Origin: Candidatus Rokuibacteriota bacterium
GTDB taxonomy: Bacteria; Methylomirabilota; Methylomirabilia; Rokubacteriales; JACPHL01
Reading direction: 5' to 3'
Assembly: GCA_016188625.1 (NCBI GenBank)
Contig: JACPHL010000058.1
Span: forward strand, 1-6,286
DNA length: 6,286 bases
In this document: positions 1 through 6,234 of the stretch, piece after piece
How positions within the stretch are numbered: the stretch's first letter is position 1
Layout of the letters: each line of letters starts with the position of its first letter
Notes under the pieces: generated by a model
What the model saw: the letters and a program-made list of their open reading frames with translations, nothing else
What the model was told of the DNA's origin: nothing
Database searches by the model: none
Position numbers and translations under genes: made by a program

Positions 1-2
1 CC

Positions 3-335
3 GTCGAGCGGGCCCTGACACTCGCCCGCGAGCGCGGGGAGCGCGGGGACGAGGCGCTCGCCCTCAAGATCCGTGGCGACATCGCCGCGCACCCCGACGG
101 CCTCGATGCCGCCGGCGCCGAGGCGGCCTACCGGGAGGCGCGCGACCTGGCGGCCGCGCTCGCGATGCGTCCCCTCGTCGCCCACTGCCACCTCGGCCTC
201 GGCAAGCTCCACCGGCGCACCGGGGATCGCTTGAAGGCGGCCGAGCACCTGACCACCGCGGTGACGCTGTACCGCGAAATGGACATGGGCGTTTGGCTGG
301 CGCAGGCAGAGGCGGAGTTAAAGGGGTCGGGATGA
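3..335 (+). CDS. TPR-repeat C-terminus of a large regulator, probably adenylate cyclase/AAA-TPR type (5' partial)
   Basis: The frame is open from the window edge and ends at TGA 333-335, giving the last 110 residues of a longer protein. Nearly all of it is Ala/Leu/Arg/Glu-rich amphipathic helix. Two TPR-like helical hairpins are visible: around residues 40-55 (AAYREARDLAAAL) and 58-80 (HCHLGLGKLHRRTGD, then KAAEHLTTAVTLYREMDM). The ending YREMDMGVWLAQAEAEL resembles the tail of TPR domains that follow a cyclase or AAA-ATPase domain in large bacterial signalling proteins; this is recalled from family knowledge, not searched. The TPR tail would mediate protein contacts in the cytoplasm. The catalytic or DNA-binding part lies outside the window, so the cyclase assignment is inference; a LuxR-type or kinase-type TPR regulator is equally possible. 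It converges on the tRNA-Asp gene and is followed at once by a hairpin (339-361). Confidence 0.75.
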   Translation, partial: VERALTLARERGERGDEALALKIRGDIAAHPDGLDAAGAEAAYREARDLAAALAMRPLVAHCHLGLGKLHRRTGDRLKAAEHLTTAVTLYREMDMGVWLAQAEAELKGSG

Positions 336-338
336 AGC

Positions 339-361
339 TCGGGGCGCCTTCATCGCCCCGA
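339..361 (+). terminator. Hairpin after the TPR regulator gene, probable terminator
   Basis: A perfect 8-bp stem (TCGGGGCG 339-346 with CGCCCCGA 354-361) and a 7-nt loop begin 3 nt after the stop codon. The following TCTGTTCTG is only moderately T-rich, so intrinsic termination may be weak. The position supports the role. Confidence 0.55.
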
Positions 362-379
362 TCTGTTCTGCCACGACGG

Positions 380-423
380 AAAAGACCGCCGGGCGGCCCC
401 GGTGGTGAGCCGGAACCGCCCGG
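380..423 (-). terminator. Rho-independent terminator of the tRNA-Asp transcript
   Basis: Read on the - strand, CCGGGCGG (423-416) pairs perfectly with CCGCCCGG (396-389). A second 4-bp CCGG/CCGG stem (413-410 with 402-399) stacks inside, and a TCTTTT tract (385-380) follows. It starts 30 nt past the encoded CCA of the tRNA. It also faces the + strand hairpin at 339-361, so the two converging units are insulated. Confidence 0.75.
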
Positions 424-452
424 AAGAGCGGGAAAATCTTAGCACGATGCAG

Positions 453-530
453 TGGCGGGGTCGACGGGACTTGAACCCGCGGCCTCTGGATTGACAGTCC
501 AGTGTGCTAACCAGGCTGCACCACGACCCC
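453..530 (-). tRNA. tRNA-Asp (anticodon GUC), CCA encoded
   Basis: The - strand folds into a complete cloverleaf. The acceptor stem is GGGGTCG (530-524) with CGACCCC (463-457). The D stem is GTGC/GCAC with TGG in the loop. The anticodon stem is CTGGA/TCCAG around loop CTGTCAA, with anticodon GTC at 495-493 on the complement. The variable loop has five nucleotides. The T arm is GCGGG-TTCAAGT-CCCGT, with one G.U pair. The discriminator base is G and CCA is encoded at 455-453. GUC reads the Asp codons GAC and GAU. The mature body is 75 nt plus CCA. It appears to be a single-gene unit with its own promoter and terminator. Confidence 0.96.
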
Positions 531-539
531 GGCGCCTAT

Positions 540-568
540 ACCGTACACACTTACGCGAAGGGAGTCAA
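540..568 (-). promoter_or_regulatory. Sigma70-like promoter for tRNA-Asp
   Basis: On the - strand TTGACT (568-563) is separated by exactly 17 nt from TACGGT (545-540), which keeps the most conserved T, A and final T of a -10 box. Nine nucleotides later the mature tRNA begins. A GC-rich GGCGCC stretch lies just before the 5' end of the tRNA, as in stringently controlled stable-RNA promoters; that regulation is inference. Confidence 0.6.
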
Positions 569-570
569 CC

Positions 571-733
571 GGAGATTCCGCGGACTGCGCCGGGAATTCG
601 TATGCGGGAGCGTCGCGGGGGGGAGCCCCCGAAGTGCCGGCCGAGAGGGTTATCCGGGGTGATGAGCAAGGCAGGATCTCTCTCACCTGGCGCCTAGCTC
701 ACCCAGGGCTTGCGCAACCGCCGCGGAATCTCC
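571..733. repeat. 13-bp perfect inverted repeat bounding a 163-bp intergenic segment
   Basis: GGAGATTCCGCGG at 571-583 recurs as its exact reverse complement at 721-733. The 137 bp between them hold no convincing gene, only a short G/C hairpin (616-631) without a T tract. The segment fills nearly the whole gap between the tRNA promoter and the cyclase stop. No target-site duplication is visible at the outer edges (AACC on the left, ATTT on the right), so a small transposable element is not shown. Confidence 0.5.
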
Positions 734-743
734 ATTTGCCGGC

Positions 744-1490
744 TCACGGCTTGACGTGCAGCACGTGGGCGTTGACTGGCTTGTCTATCCCCTTGAGATG
801 GCAGACACGGGATTCTGCCTCCGGAAAGAGACCCTCTACGTGGCGATACACCTCCTCCGTCACCAGTACCTCGCCCGGCTGGGCGGCCCCCTGCAATCTG
901 GCTGCGAGATTGACGACCGGTCCAAAGGCGGTATAGGTATAGTCCTTGCAAAATTCGCTCAACTCCCCGATGGCCACATCCCCCACCTGAATCCCCACAC
1001 CGATACCGACGGAGACCCCCTCAATCTGGTGGATCTCACGAGACCTTTTTTGCAACTCAATCCCCGCCATGACCGCCTGTTGGACATGGTCTCCCTGCTT
1101 GATAGGCCAGTTGAAAAGCGCCAGGACGGCATCGCCGATGAGCTTGTTGACGATGCCATCCCGTTCCCAGATCGCAGAGGCGCAATTTTCGTAGAAACGG
1201 CTCAAGATCCGGGCAACCTGGGGAGAGTCTAAGGATTCGGAGAGACTGGTGTAGCCTCGCAGATCGGCAAACAGGACGGTGGCTGGAACGCCGATCTGTT
1301 TTGTTCCCCATTTTTTGAATCGGATAATCCGCGCAAACCACTTTTCACACATGGTGCAGACATTGGGGTTCATGCGGCTGATGCGGAGACCGACCAACCG
1401 AAATGGAATAGACAGGGGCCCTCGGATGACGACAGGCGCATGCAGCTGAGACCAACACCCCTTGCAGATCATGGATCGTGACTTGTGCAT
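744..1490 (-). CDS. Class III adenylate/guanylate cyclase with N-terminal double-CxxC (zinc-ribbon-like) module
   Basis: This 248-residue protein ends in one class III nucleotidyl cyclase domain (about 68-245) that would form a homodimer and make a cyclic nucleotide from an NTP. The two metal-binding aspartates are D76 (FADLRGYTSL) and D120 (NKLIGDAVLALF). K116 fits the base-recognising lysine, and T187 (YTAFG) sits where class IIIa enzymes have Asp. N194 and R198 (VNLAARL) are the transition-state residues. The set looks complete and points to a class IIIb adenylyl cyclase. Residues 1-50 hold C9-x2-C12 and C45-x2-C48, a likely zinc ribbon and perhaps a sensor or contact module. No TM segment is evident, so it is probably cytoplasmic. 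The ATG at 1490 has a weak AAGG 9 nt upstream; the second ATG (1472) would also keep both CxxC pairs. Hand-counted GC over 961-1200 is about 57%, well below the neighbouring genes, which suggests a different origin or age. Confidence 0.92.
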   Translation of the reverse strand: MHKSRSMICKGCWSQLHAPVVIRGPLSIPFRLVGLRISRMNPNVCTMCEKWFARIIRFKKWGTKQIGVPATVLFADLRGYTSLSESLDSPQVARILSRFYENCASAIWERDGIVNKLIGDAVLALFNWPIKQGDHVQQAVMAGIELQKRSREIHQIEGVSVGIGVGIQVGDVAIGELSEFCKDYTYTAFGPVVNLAARLQGAAQPGEVLVTEEVYRHVEGLFPEAESRVCHLKGIDKPVNAHVLHVKP

Positions 1491-1663
1491 GATGGGTTGC
1501 CTTACGAGCCCGTGAGGCAGCAGGCCAGAGGGGTGAAAGGCGACCGCCCCCGCGGGCCATCGCGGCGACCAGGGAGGGCGTCGAAGGGTTGTCCGTGAAC
1601 CCAGGCCAGGGGCACACCTGCCTCCCGGGAGGACCGGACAGTGACGAATTGGAAGTCGAGAAG

Positions 1664-1693
1664 ACTCTAGGGAAGCGGGCAGAGCCGTGTCAA
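1664..1693 (-). promoter_or_regulatory. Sigma70-like promoter for the cyclase gene
   Basis: On the - strand a consensus TTGACA (1693-1688) and TAGAGT (1669-1664) are 18 nt apart. Transcription would start near 1657 and leave a leader of about 165 nt before the ATG at 1490. A 12-bp perfect palindrome, CCTCCCGGGAGG (1621-1632), lies about 25 nt into this leader and could be an operator or a hairpin. Its role is speculative. Confidence 0.55.
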
Positions 1694-1873
1694 GGGGGTC
1701 ATTGTGCTTCTAATCACATGGTGTCACCAGGCCACTGCTGCCGTCAGGCGGCCCGAGGGCTACCGCCGACGGGCAGGGCTGTACACTCAAGGGGTTACCA
1801 ACGGGTTGACACGGCGGGAGAAGGGAGCGAGCCTGAGGAAGAGAGCGTGTGTCCCGAGAACCCGACAACCGGG

Positions 1874-1879
1874 AGGAGG
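1874..1879 (+). promoter_or_regulatory. Shine-Dalgarno site that fixes the GTG start at 1886
   Basis: AGGAGG is separated by six nucleotides from GTG 1886-1888. This strong site, and the point where the translation begins to look like a HesB/IscA fold, select this start over the upstream in-frame ATG at 1589. Confidence 0.8.
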
Positions 1880-1885
1880 GAAATC

Positions 1886-2158
1886 GTGATCATCGTGACG
1901 GATCGCGCGAAGGAAGAGCTCAAGAAGGCCCTGTCGGACGCCGAGGCCGAGCCGGGGGTCGGCCTGCGCATGGACGCGAGCGCGCCCGGGCAGTTCGGGC
2001 TGGTGCCGGACCGTGAGCGGGAAGGCGATGAGGTGGTCGAGCACGACGGGACCCCGGTGCTCTTCCTCAGCGAGGAGCTCTCCACCGCCCTGGACGGGGC
2101 CACCATCGATTGTCGGGACACCCCGGAGGGGCAGCAGCTGGTGATCTCGAAGGAATAG
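1886..2158 (+). CDS. HesB/IscA-like (A-type Fe-S carrier fold) small protein lacking the cysteine ligands
   Basis: This 90-residue protein lines up over nearly its full length with the A-type iron-sulfur carrier fold (IscA/HesB/ErpA). The N-terminal helix VTDRAKEELKKAL comes first, then PGVGLRM, then a strand pair ending in the EGDEVVEHDGTPVLF segment, then ALDGATIDC. Canonical members bind iron or a cluster through three cysteines, one in SGCSG and two in a C-terminal CGCG. Here the first site reads APGQFG and the protein ends at ISKE with no CxC tail. C76 is the only cysteine and is not at a ligand position. Cluster carriage by the usual mechanism is therefore unlikely. It may be a structural or regulatory relative; HesB-like proteins without cysteines exist but their role is not known to me. 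GTG start. It converges on the membrane-protein gene, with 47 bp between its stop and that gene's ancestral stop. Confidence 0.85.
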   Translation: MIIVTDRAKEELKKALSDAEAEPGVGLRMDASAPGQFGLVPDREREGDEVVEHDGTPVLFLSEELSTALDGATIDCRDTPEGQQLVISKE

Positions 2159-2205
2159 CCGCGCGCGCGCCGCGCCGGACGGCGGGAACGACGGAATCAG
2201 CCCGC

Positions 2206-4975
2206 TCACGGGGACGCGCCCACCCGATAGGCGGTGCGCCTGATGTCGGGGTTCATGGCATTCCCGTTCAGGTAGAGCGCGGTCAGTCCCGTTCAGGTAG
2301 AGCGCGGTCAGCACGGTGTACGTCCCGGGCTCGAGCCGGTCCTTGAGGGTGACGGTGAAGACCCCGTCCTCGGCGAGCCGGGCCCGGCCCGCCAGCCGGA
2401 CCGTCTCGTCGGCGCCGATCACCACGTAGCGGCACTCCGGGGTCTCCTGAGCCTGAACGCCTGCGGAGGCCTTCCCGAGCGGCTCCCGGACGATCTCGTA
2501 GGTCCGCTGGTACTTCATGATCCGCTCGACCTCGACACGGATCCTCAGCCCGTCGGCGTCCGTCTCGATCGCCGCGTGGTACGCCCGGCGGGGGATCGCG
2601 TAGGCGTCGAAGGAGCCCACGCCCAGGGGGTAGCTCATGTCCCTGAAGACCTGGAGGACCACGGCCTCCGGCGACCACTGCTCCAGACGGTACGGCCCGT
2701 TGGTGACCAGGAAGTGCCCGTGCTTCGCCTGGAAGGCCCTCAACGCCGCCCATCGCTTCCGGGCCTCCTCCGCCGTGGCGAATCCCTTCAACGGCTCGGG
2801 CACATACCCTTGCCCCTCGAAGGCCTCCGCCAGCGAGGCGAGCCGCGCCTTCAGCCCTTCGTCCCGAACGAGATCGAGCCAGGCCACGCCCCTGCGGTCG
2901 GCCTCCTCGCGGGAGAACGCCGCCCACCCACGACCCACCGCCTCCTCCATGAGGGCGAGCACGTGCCAGGGGAGGCTGCTCCAGGGCGGCGCGATCGCGG
3001 CGAGCTGCTCGGCATCCCCCCGGGCCGCGGCGAGGTAGACCTCGACCACGGGCATCTCCTGGACCAGGGTGAGCTCGCCGAATCCCCGGGTGGCCCGGTC
3101 CACCCGGATCACCCTCACCCCGGCCAGGCGCTCCCGGAGCAGGGCGGTGGCCCGGTCCACGGCGGGGTCGTAGCGGGTCCCGCCTGGGGCCCCGGGGATG
3201 CCCCAGCGGAAGGCGAACCCGTAGGGGTAGAGGAGGTCGGCCGCGGTCATCCGCGTCCCGTCGTGAAAGGCCGAGGCCAGCAGCCGATAGGTGAGCTTCG
3301 CCTCCGCCGGCGCCCCTTCCTCGACCGGCCGGAGCCGCCCCGTTCCCGGCTCGGGGAGGAGCGCGTCGGGCGGGACCCGGACGATCTCCTGCGGTGGGGC
3401 GGCGGAGAGGGCGGGGCCGCTCTCGACGATGGGCTGGGCGAGGATCCAGAGGCTGACCACGGTGTAACCCACCATGAGCGCGGACATCGGGTACTGGCTC
3501 CGGACCGCCGCGCCCCGCGCCTCGAAGACCCGGACGGCGACGGCGTGGGCCAGGTAGACCGCGACGATGTGGCCGAGCACGATGGCGGTCACGGCGGTGT
3601 ACCAGGCGAAGCGCGCCCCGACCACGCCGATGTCGATCCGATACCCCGCGGTCCCGAGGAGGTTCCAGCCGAACCCGAAGGGGTCCGAGGCCAGGGGGAT
3701 GATGAGCTGGCCCTGGATCAGGAGGTAGGAGAGATAGTGCGCCAGATGATAGGCGAGGGCGATGGGGACGAGCGTGAAGACGAAACCCCGCGCCAGCTCC
3801 CCCGTCCCGAGGCGCCCGCCGCTGGCCGCGCCCATGAGCTTGCTGACGGCGAGATATGCCCCCAGGAAGAGCACGGGGAACGAGAGCAGGCCCAGGGTCT
3901 GGGTGAGGATCAGGTGGGCCCCGCTGACCCCCGGCAGGGCCGCGACGAGGAGTCCCTCCAGCCCCCCCCAGGCCGGCGTGGCCATGAAGCCGTCGAAGGT
4001 GACCGCCGAGAGCATCAGGAGCACGAAGGCCGCCATGGAGGGGGAGACGGGCTCGTTCCGCAGGAGCCCGACGGCCCAGGGGCGGAGGTTCCACTCCCGG
4101 TCGGCGCCGGCCGCCCGGCCGAAGCAGTCGTAGCAGTTGACGCACTCGCCGTCCCGATCCCGGCAGCCGAGGCCGCAGGCCTCGCAGACCGCCGGACGGG
4201 CCACGCGGACCTCCGTCGGCGCGAACCGGGCCAGCACCCCGAAGGCCAGCGAGAACGCCTCGCCGTGTCGGAGCCACCGCTCCCTGCCGAACAGGTACAT
4301 CCCGGCCCAGGTGACGATCGAGTAGGCAAGGGCCAACCCCGCGAGGTGGGCGGGCCAGATCCGGCCCGGCCACACCAGCTCCACCCAGGAGAAGGCCAGG
4401 AAGAGGGCCACGGCAGGCCAGACCCCCAGCGCCTCCGGGTAGGGCACGCGGAGGGAGAGCGTGTCGCCCGCGCCGAGGCGCCGGGAGAGCGCCTCCGCCC
4501 GCACCTTCCAGGGGTTGACCAGCGCCCACAGGTTGCCGACCAGGGCCGAGACGTACGCCAGCCCCACCCACCAGATGATCCACACCAGCGCGGGGGCGAG
4601 GTTTCGCATCGGGTGTGGATCTCCCAGCAGCCCGGCGAGGAGGAAGACCACGAAGAGGAGCACCGAGGCGAGCTTCAGGGGAAGGCGGACGGCCGGGCGC
4701 GCGAGGAAGCCGACGGGCGTCCCGAGGAGGTTGAGGCGCGGGTAGCGGCGGAGGCCGGGTGCCCCTCGCACGAAGGCCCCGATGACCACGAAGGAGAAGG
4801 CGACCGCCGCGCCGGCCCCCCAGAGGTAGAGCCCCAGCGGGACCGGCAGGTCGTAGCGCTGGCCGAAGCCGTGGGCGAGGACCGGGACGGGGCTGCCCAG
4901 TCCCAGCAGAGACACGAGCCCGAGGATGAGGCGCCCCCAGAGACGCGGGCCCGGGGCTGGCGGAGGCTTCGGCAT
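2206..4975 (-). CDS. Polytopic membrane protein with cytoplasmic Cys cluster and periplasmic SBP_bac_5-like domain; frameshifted near the 3' end
   Basis: Numbering is from the ATG at 4975. A signal-like or first membrane segment covers 13-34. About ten TM helices follow, near 48-69, 101-118, 127-152, 184-202, 209-230, 314-332, 353-377, 397-420, 457-481 and 497-517. Arg-rich loops fit an N-in topology. The loop between the fifth and sixth of these has six cysteines (C264-x2-C-x3-C-x6-C-x2-C-x2-C284) and is predicted cytoplasmic. TM helices 397-420 and 457-481 carry histidine pairs (YHLAHY; GHIVAVYLAH). Residues about 520-914 should be periplasmic and recall SBP_bac_5 peptide/nickel-binding proteins (SAFHDGTRMTAADLLY at 568; TNGPYRLEQWSPEAVVLQV at 758), ending in a beta-rich part. 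The preceding gene stops 1 nt before the ATG, suggesting translational coupling. A 25-bp tandem duplication (2262-2311) shifts the frame after residue 896, so the literal frame runs to 1787. One repeat copy would give an 18-residue ending and a stop at 2206. Family not recognised. Confidence 0.85.
2262..2311. repeat. Perfect 25-bp tandem duplication causing a frameshift
   Basis: The segments 2262-2286 and 2287-2311 are identical and adjacent. 25 is not a multiple of three, so the - strand membrane-protein gene changes frame after the Leu-Asn-Gly of its VLTALYLNG segment. With one copy deleted, the frame continues as NAMNPDIRRTAYRVGASP and stops at 2208-2206. That ending suits a beta-strand C-terminus and leaves the neighbouring + strand gene free of overlap. 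Confidence 0.95.
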
Positions 4976-4976
4976 C

Positions 4977-6116
4977 TCACTCCTCACGGGTCGATCGGAC
5001 GTCGGCGATCCGGTTCAGGACCCAGCCGGCGGCGTAGGGCGCCGGGACGAGGGCCGGGTCCCCGACCGCGAACCAGACGAGGCTGCCGGCCGGATCCGTG
5101 AAGCCGGCCACGGGGTTCCACGCCGCGGTCTGGTCCGCGTCGATGCCCAGGCGCAGCCAGCCGTTCCAGGGAAAGTCCTTCAGCTTCACGGTCCTGAGAA
5201 ACAGGGACGAATGGAAGCCCGTGAGCGAGTCGTAGCCGAGATTCTCGATCCCGTCCGAGTACTCCGAGTTGAAGTACCACCGCCTCGGCGTGTAACCCAC
5301 GACGAGCCGCTCGCACCCTCGGGTCAGCTGCCGGACCAGCGCCCGCTCGAGATTCAGCTTGTCGGTCGGGGTCGCGTACTCTCCCCGCCAGAGCCGCGTG
5401 AAGACGGCGTCTACCTCCCCTCGGGCCGCGTCGCCCAGCGCCCCGGCGAGGAGCCGATAGGCGTGAAACCACCCCTCCTTCACCCACGGCGGTCCGAGCC
5501 AGCCGTTCAGCGCGAGCATGCGAGACGCGACCAGGCCGGCGACCTCGATCTCCTCGAGGACGGCATCGCCCTCTCCCGCCGCGGCGCGCCACCGGGGCGG
5601 GATGAGCGCCTGGACCAACTCGCCCCTCGCCCGCACCGAGAGCGCCGGTCCCGTCGCCGTTTCCTCTTCCGTTCGGCTCAGGTACCGATCCCTGGCGGCC
5701 TCGGCCAGGTCGGCGTGATGGAGGTACGCCTCGTGATAGGGCGTGATCGGGTACGGGTGGAAGACGAAGCCGCTCTCGGCCCGGCCCAGGGCCTGAACCA
5801 TCGCCCTCATGGCGGCGCAACGGTCTGCCTCCCCGGCGCGCGGGGAGGCCTGGAGCGTGAGGACCAGGTAGGAGCCGAGGGTCTCCACGTAGCTCACGGC
5901 GGCCGGCCTCTTCGCGCGAAACGCCGGCACCTCCCCGAGGTACGCGTGGAGGTCCCCCGTGGGGAGGCGGCGGGCCGCGGCGGCGGGATCCACGGTCTCG
6001 ATCCGGATCTCCTGCGGGTAAAACGAGGGGTAGATCGGCAGCTCGTGCCCTCCGTCGGCGCGCGTGAGCACCATGACCGAGACCGCCAGCAGGACAGATG
6101 CCGAGGTCTTTTTCAT
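4977..6116 (-). CDS. Secreted (periplasmic) protein of unknown family, histidine-containing
   Basis: The 379-residue product starts with a Sec signal peptide (MKK, hydrophobic run about 6-18, likely cleavage near residue 20), and the mature part opens HELPIYPSFYPQEI. No TM helix follows, so it should be periplasmic. I do not recognise the family. Visible are a histidine-rich patch at about 120-134 (FHPYPITPYH, then LHH), two cysteines (C100 and C268) that could form a disulfide, and aromatic segments such as WYFNSEYSDGIENLGYDS near 280-298. The histidines could bind metal, but this is inference. The ATG at 6116 is preferred over an in-frame GTG at 6152. The GTG sits at the predicted transcription start, and the ATG puts the signal peptide at the true N-terminus. 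Neither has a good Shine-Dalgarno site. Its stop is 1 nt from the next gene's ATG, so both products probably act together. The Dpp/Opp-like permease gene lies just upstream on the same strand. Confidence 0.8.
   Translation of the reverse strand: MKKTSASVLLAVSVMVLTRADGGHELPIYPSFYPQEIRIETVDPAAAARRLPTGDLHAYLGEVPAFRAKRPAAVSYVETLGSYLVLTLQASPRAGEADRCAAMRAMVQALGRAESGFVFHPYPITPYHEAYLHHADLAEAARDRYLSRTEEETATGPALSVRARGELVQALIPPRWRAAAGEGDAVLEEIEVAGLVASRMLALNGWLGPPWVKEGWFHAYRLLAGALGDAARGEVDAVFTRLWRGEYATPTDKLNLERALVRQLTRGCERLVVGYTPRRWYFNSEYSDGIENLGYDSLTGFHSSLFLRTVKLKDFPWNGWLRLGIDADQTAAWNPVAGFTDPAGSLVWFAVGDPALVPAPYAAGWVLNRIADVRSTREE
4979..4984 (-). promoter_or_regulatory. Shine-Dalgarno site for the membrane-protein gene, inside the end of the upstream gene
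   Basis: AGGAGT on the - strand overlaps the last codons and stop of the secreted-protein gene; the order reads AGGAG-TGAG-ATG. It favours the ATG at 4975 over the in-frame GTG at 4987, which has no purine-rich site upstream. The short spacing (4 nt) and stop-start proximity suggest translational coupling. Confidence 0.7.
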
Positions 6117-6158
6117 GGAGCGGATGGGGAGGAGCTCACGGCGGGACCTCACGGGCCT

Positions 6159-6186
6159 ATTCTACCCGCTCGGCCTCCGCTCGCAA
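6159..6186 (-). promoter_or_regulatory. Sigma70-like promoter upstream of the secreted-protein/membrane-protein gene pair
   Basis: On the - strand TTGCGA (6186-6181), a 16-nt spacer and TAGAAT (6164-6159) form a plausible promoter. Transcription would begin near 6152, about 36 nt before the chosen ATG at 6116. This would let the two-gene unit be expressed independently of the permease gene upstream. Confidence 0.5.
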
Positions 6187-6234
6187 GGCCCCGCCTCGTG
6201 TCCCGGCGGTCCGCGCCCAGGTCGGCGAGCCTCG

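Larger units (their letters stand above)
1491..1885. other. 395-bp intergenic region between divergent cyclase and HesB/IscA-like genes
   Basis: It holds the cyclase promoter (1664-1693, - strand), the cyclase leader with palindrome 1621-1632, and the ribosome binding site of the HesB/IscA-like gene. The + strand frame of that small gene stays open back to an ATG at 1589, but its translation over this stretch is low-complexity and not protein-like. I found no convincing + strand promoter: a TTGACA at 1806-1811 has no -10 box at the right distance. No RNA gene was recognised. Confidence 0.6.

Noticed and set aside
616-631. G/C hairpin as terminator of the cyclase gene
   Set aside because: The stem is only about 6 bp and no T tract follows on either strand.
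453-1490. tRNA-linked genomic island carrying the cyclase
   Set aside because: No integrase and no repeat of the tRNA 3' end were found in the window; only composition and position hint at transfer.
1806-1834. Possible + strand promoter for the HesB/IscA-like gene (perfect TTGACA at 1806-1811)
   Set aside because: No acceptable -10 hexamer lies 15-19 nt downstream; the sequence there is GC-rich without a TAnnnT pattern.
1589-1885. N-terminal extension of the HesB/IscA-like frame back to ATG 1589
   Set aside because: The extra 99 residues look random, cover the opposing cyclase promoter and leader, and a strong AGGAGG sits at the right distance from GTG 1886.
2159-2205. Shared bidirectional terminator between the two convergent genes
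   Set aside because: The GC-alternating sequence gives only a 4-bp stem around 2174-2185 with no T tract on either side.
2283-4583. Second long - strand open frame (766 codons) inside the membrane-protein gene
   Set aside because: It is an Arg/Gly/Pro-rich shadow in another frame with no recognisable segments; it reflects few stop codons at high GC.
2576-5101. Very long + strand open frame (841 codons) opposite the membrane-protein gene
   Set aside because: Its translation is a low-complexity run of Glu, Gly, Arg and Pro, as expected from the complement of a GC-rich gene. The - strand frame has signal, TM and domain structure with positive-inside loops.
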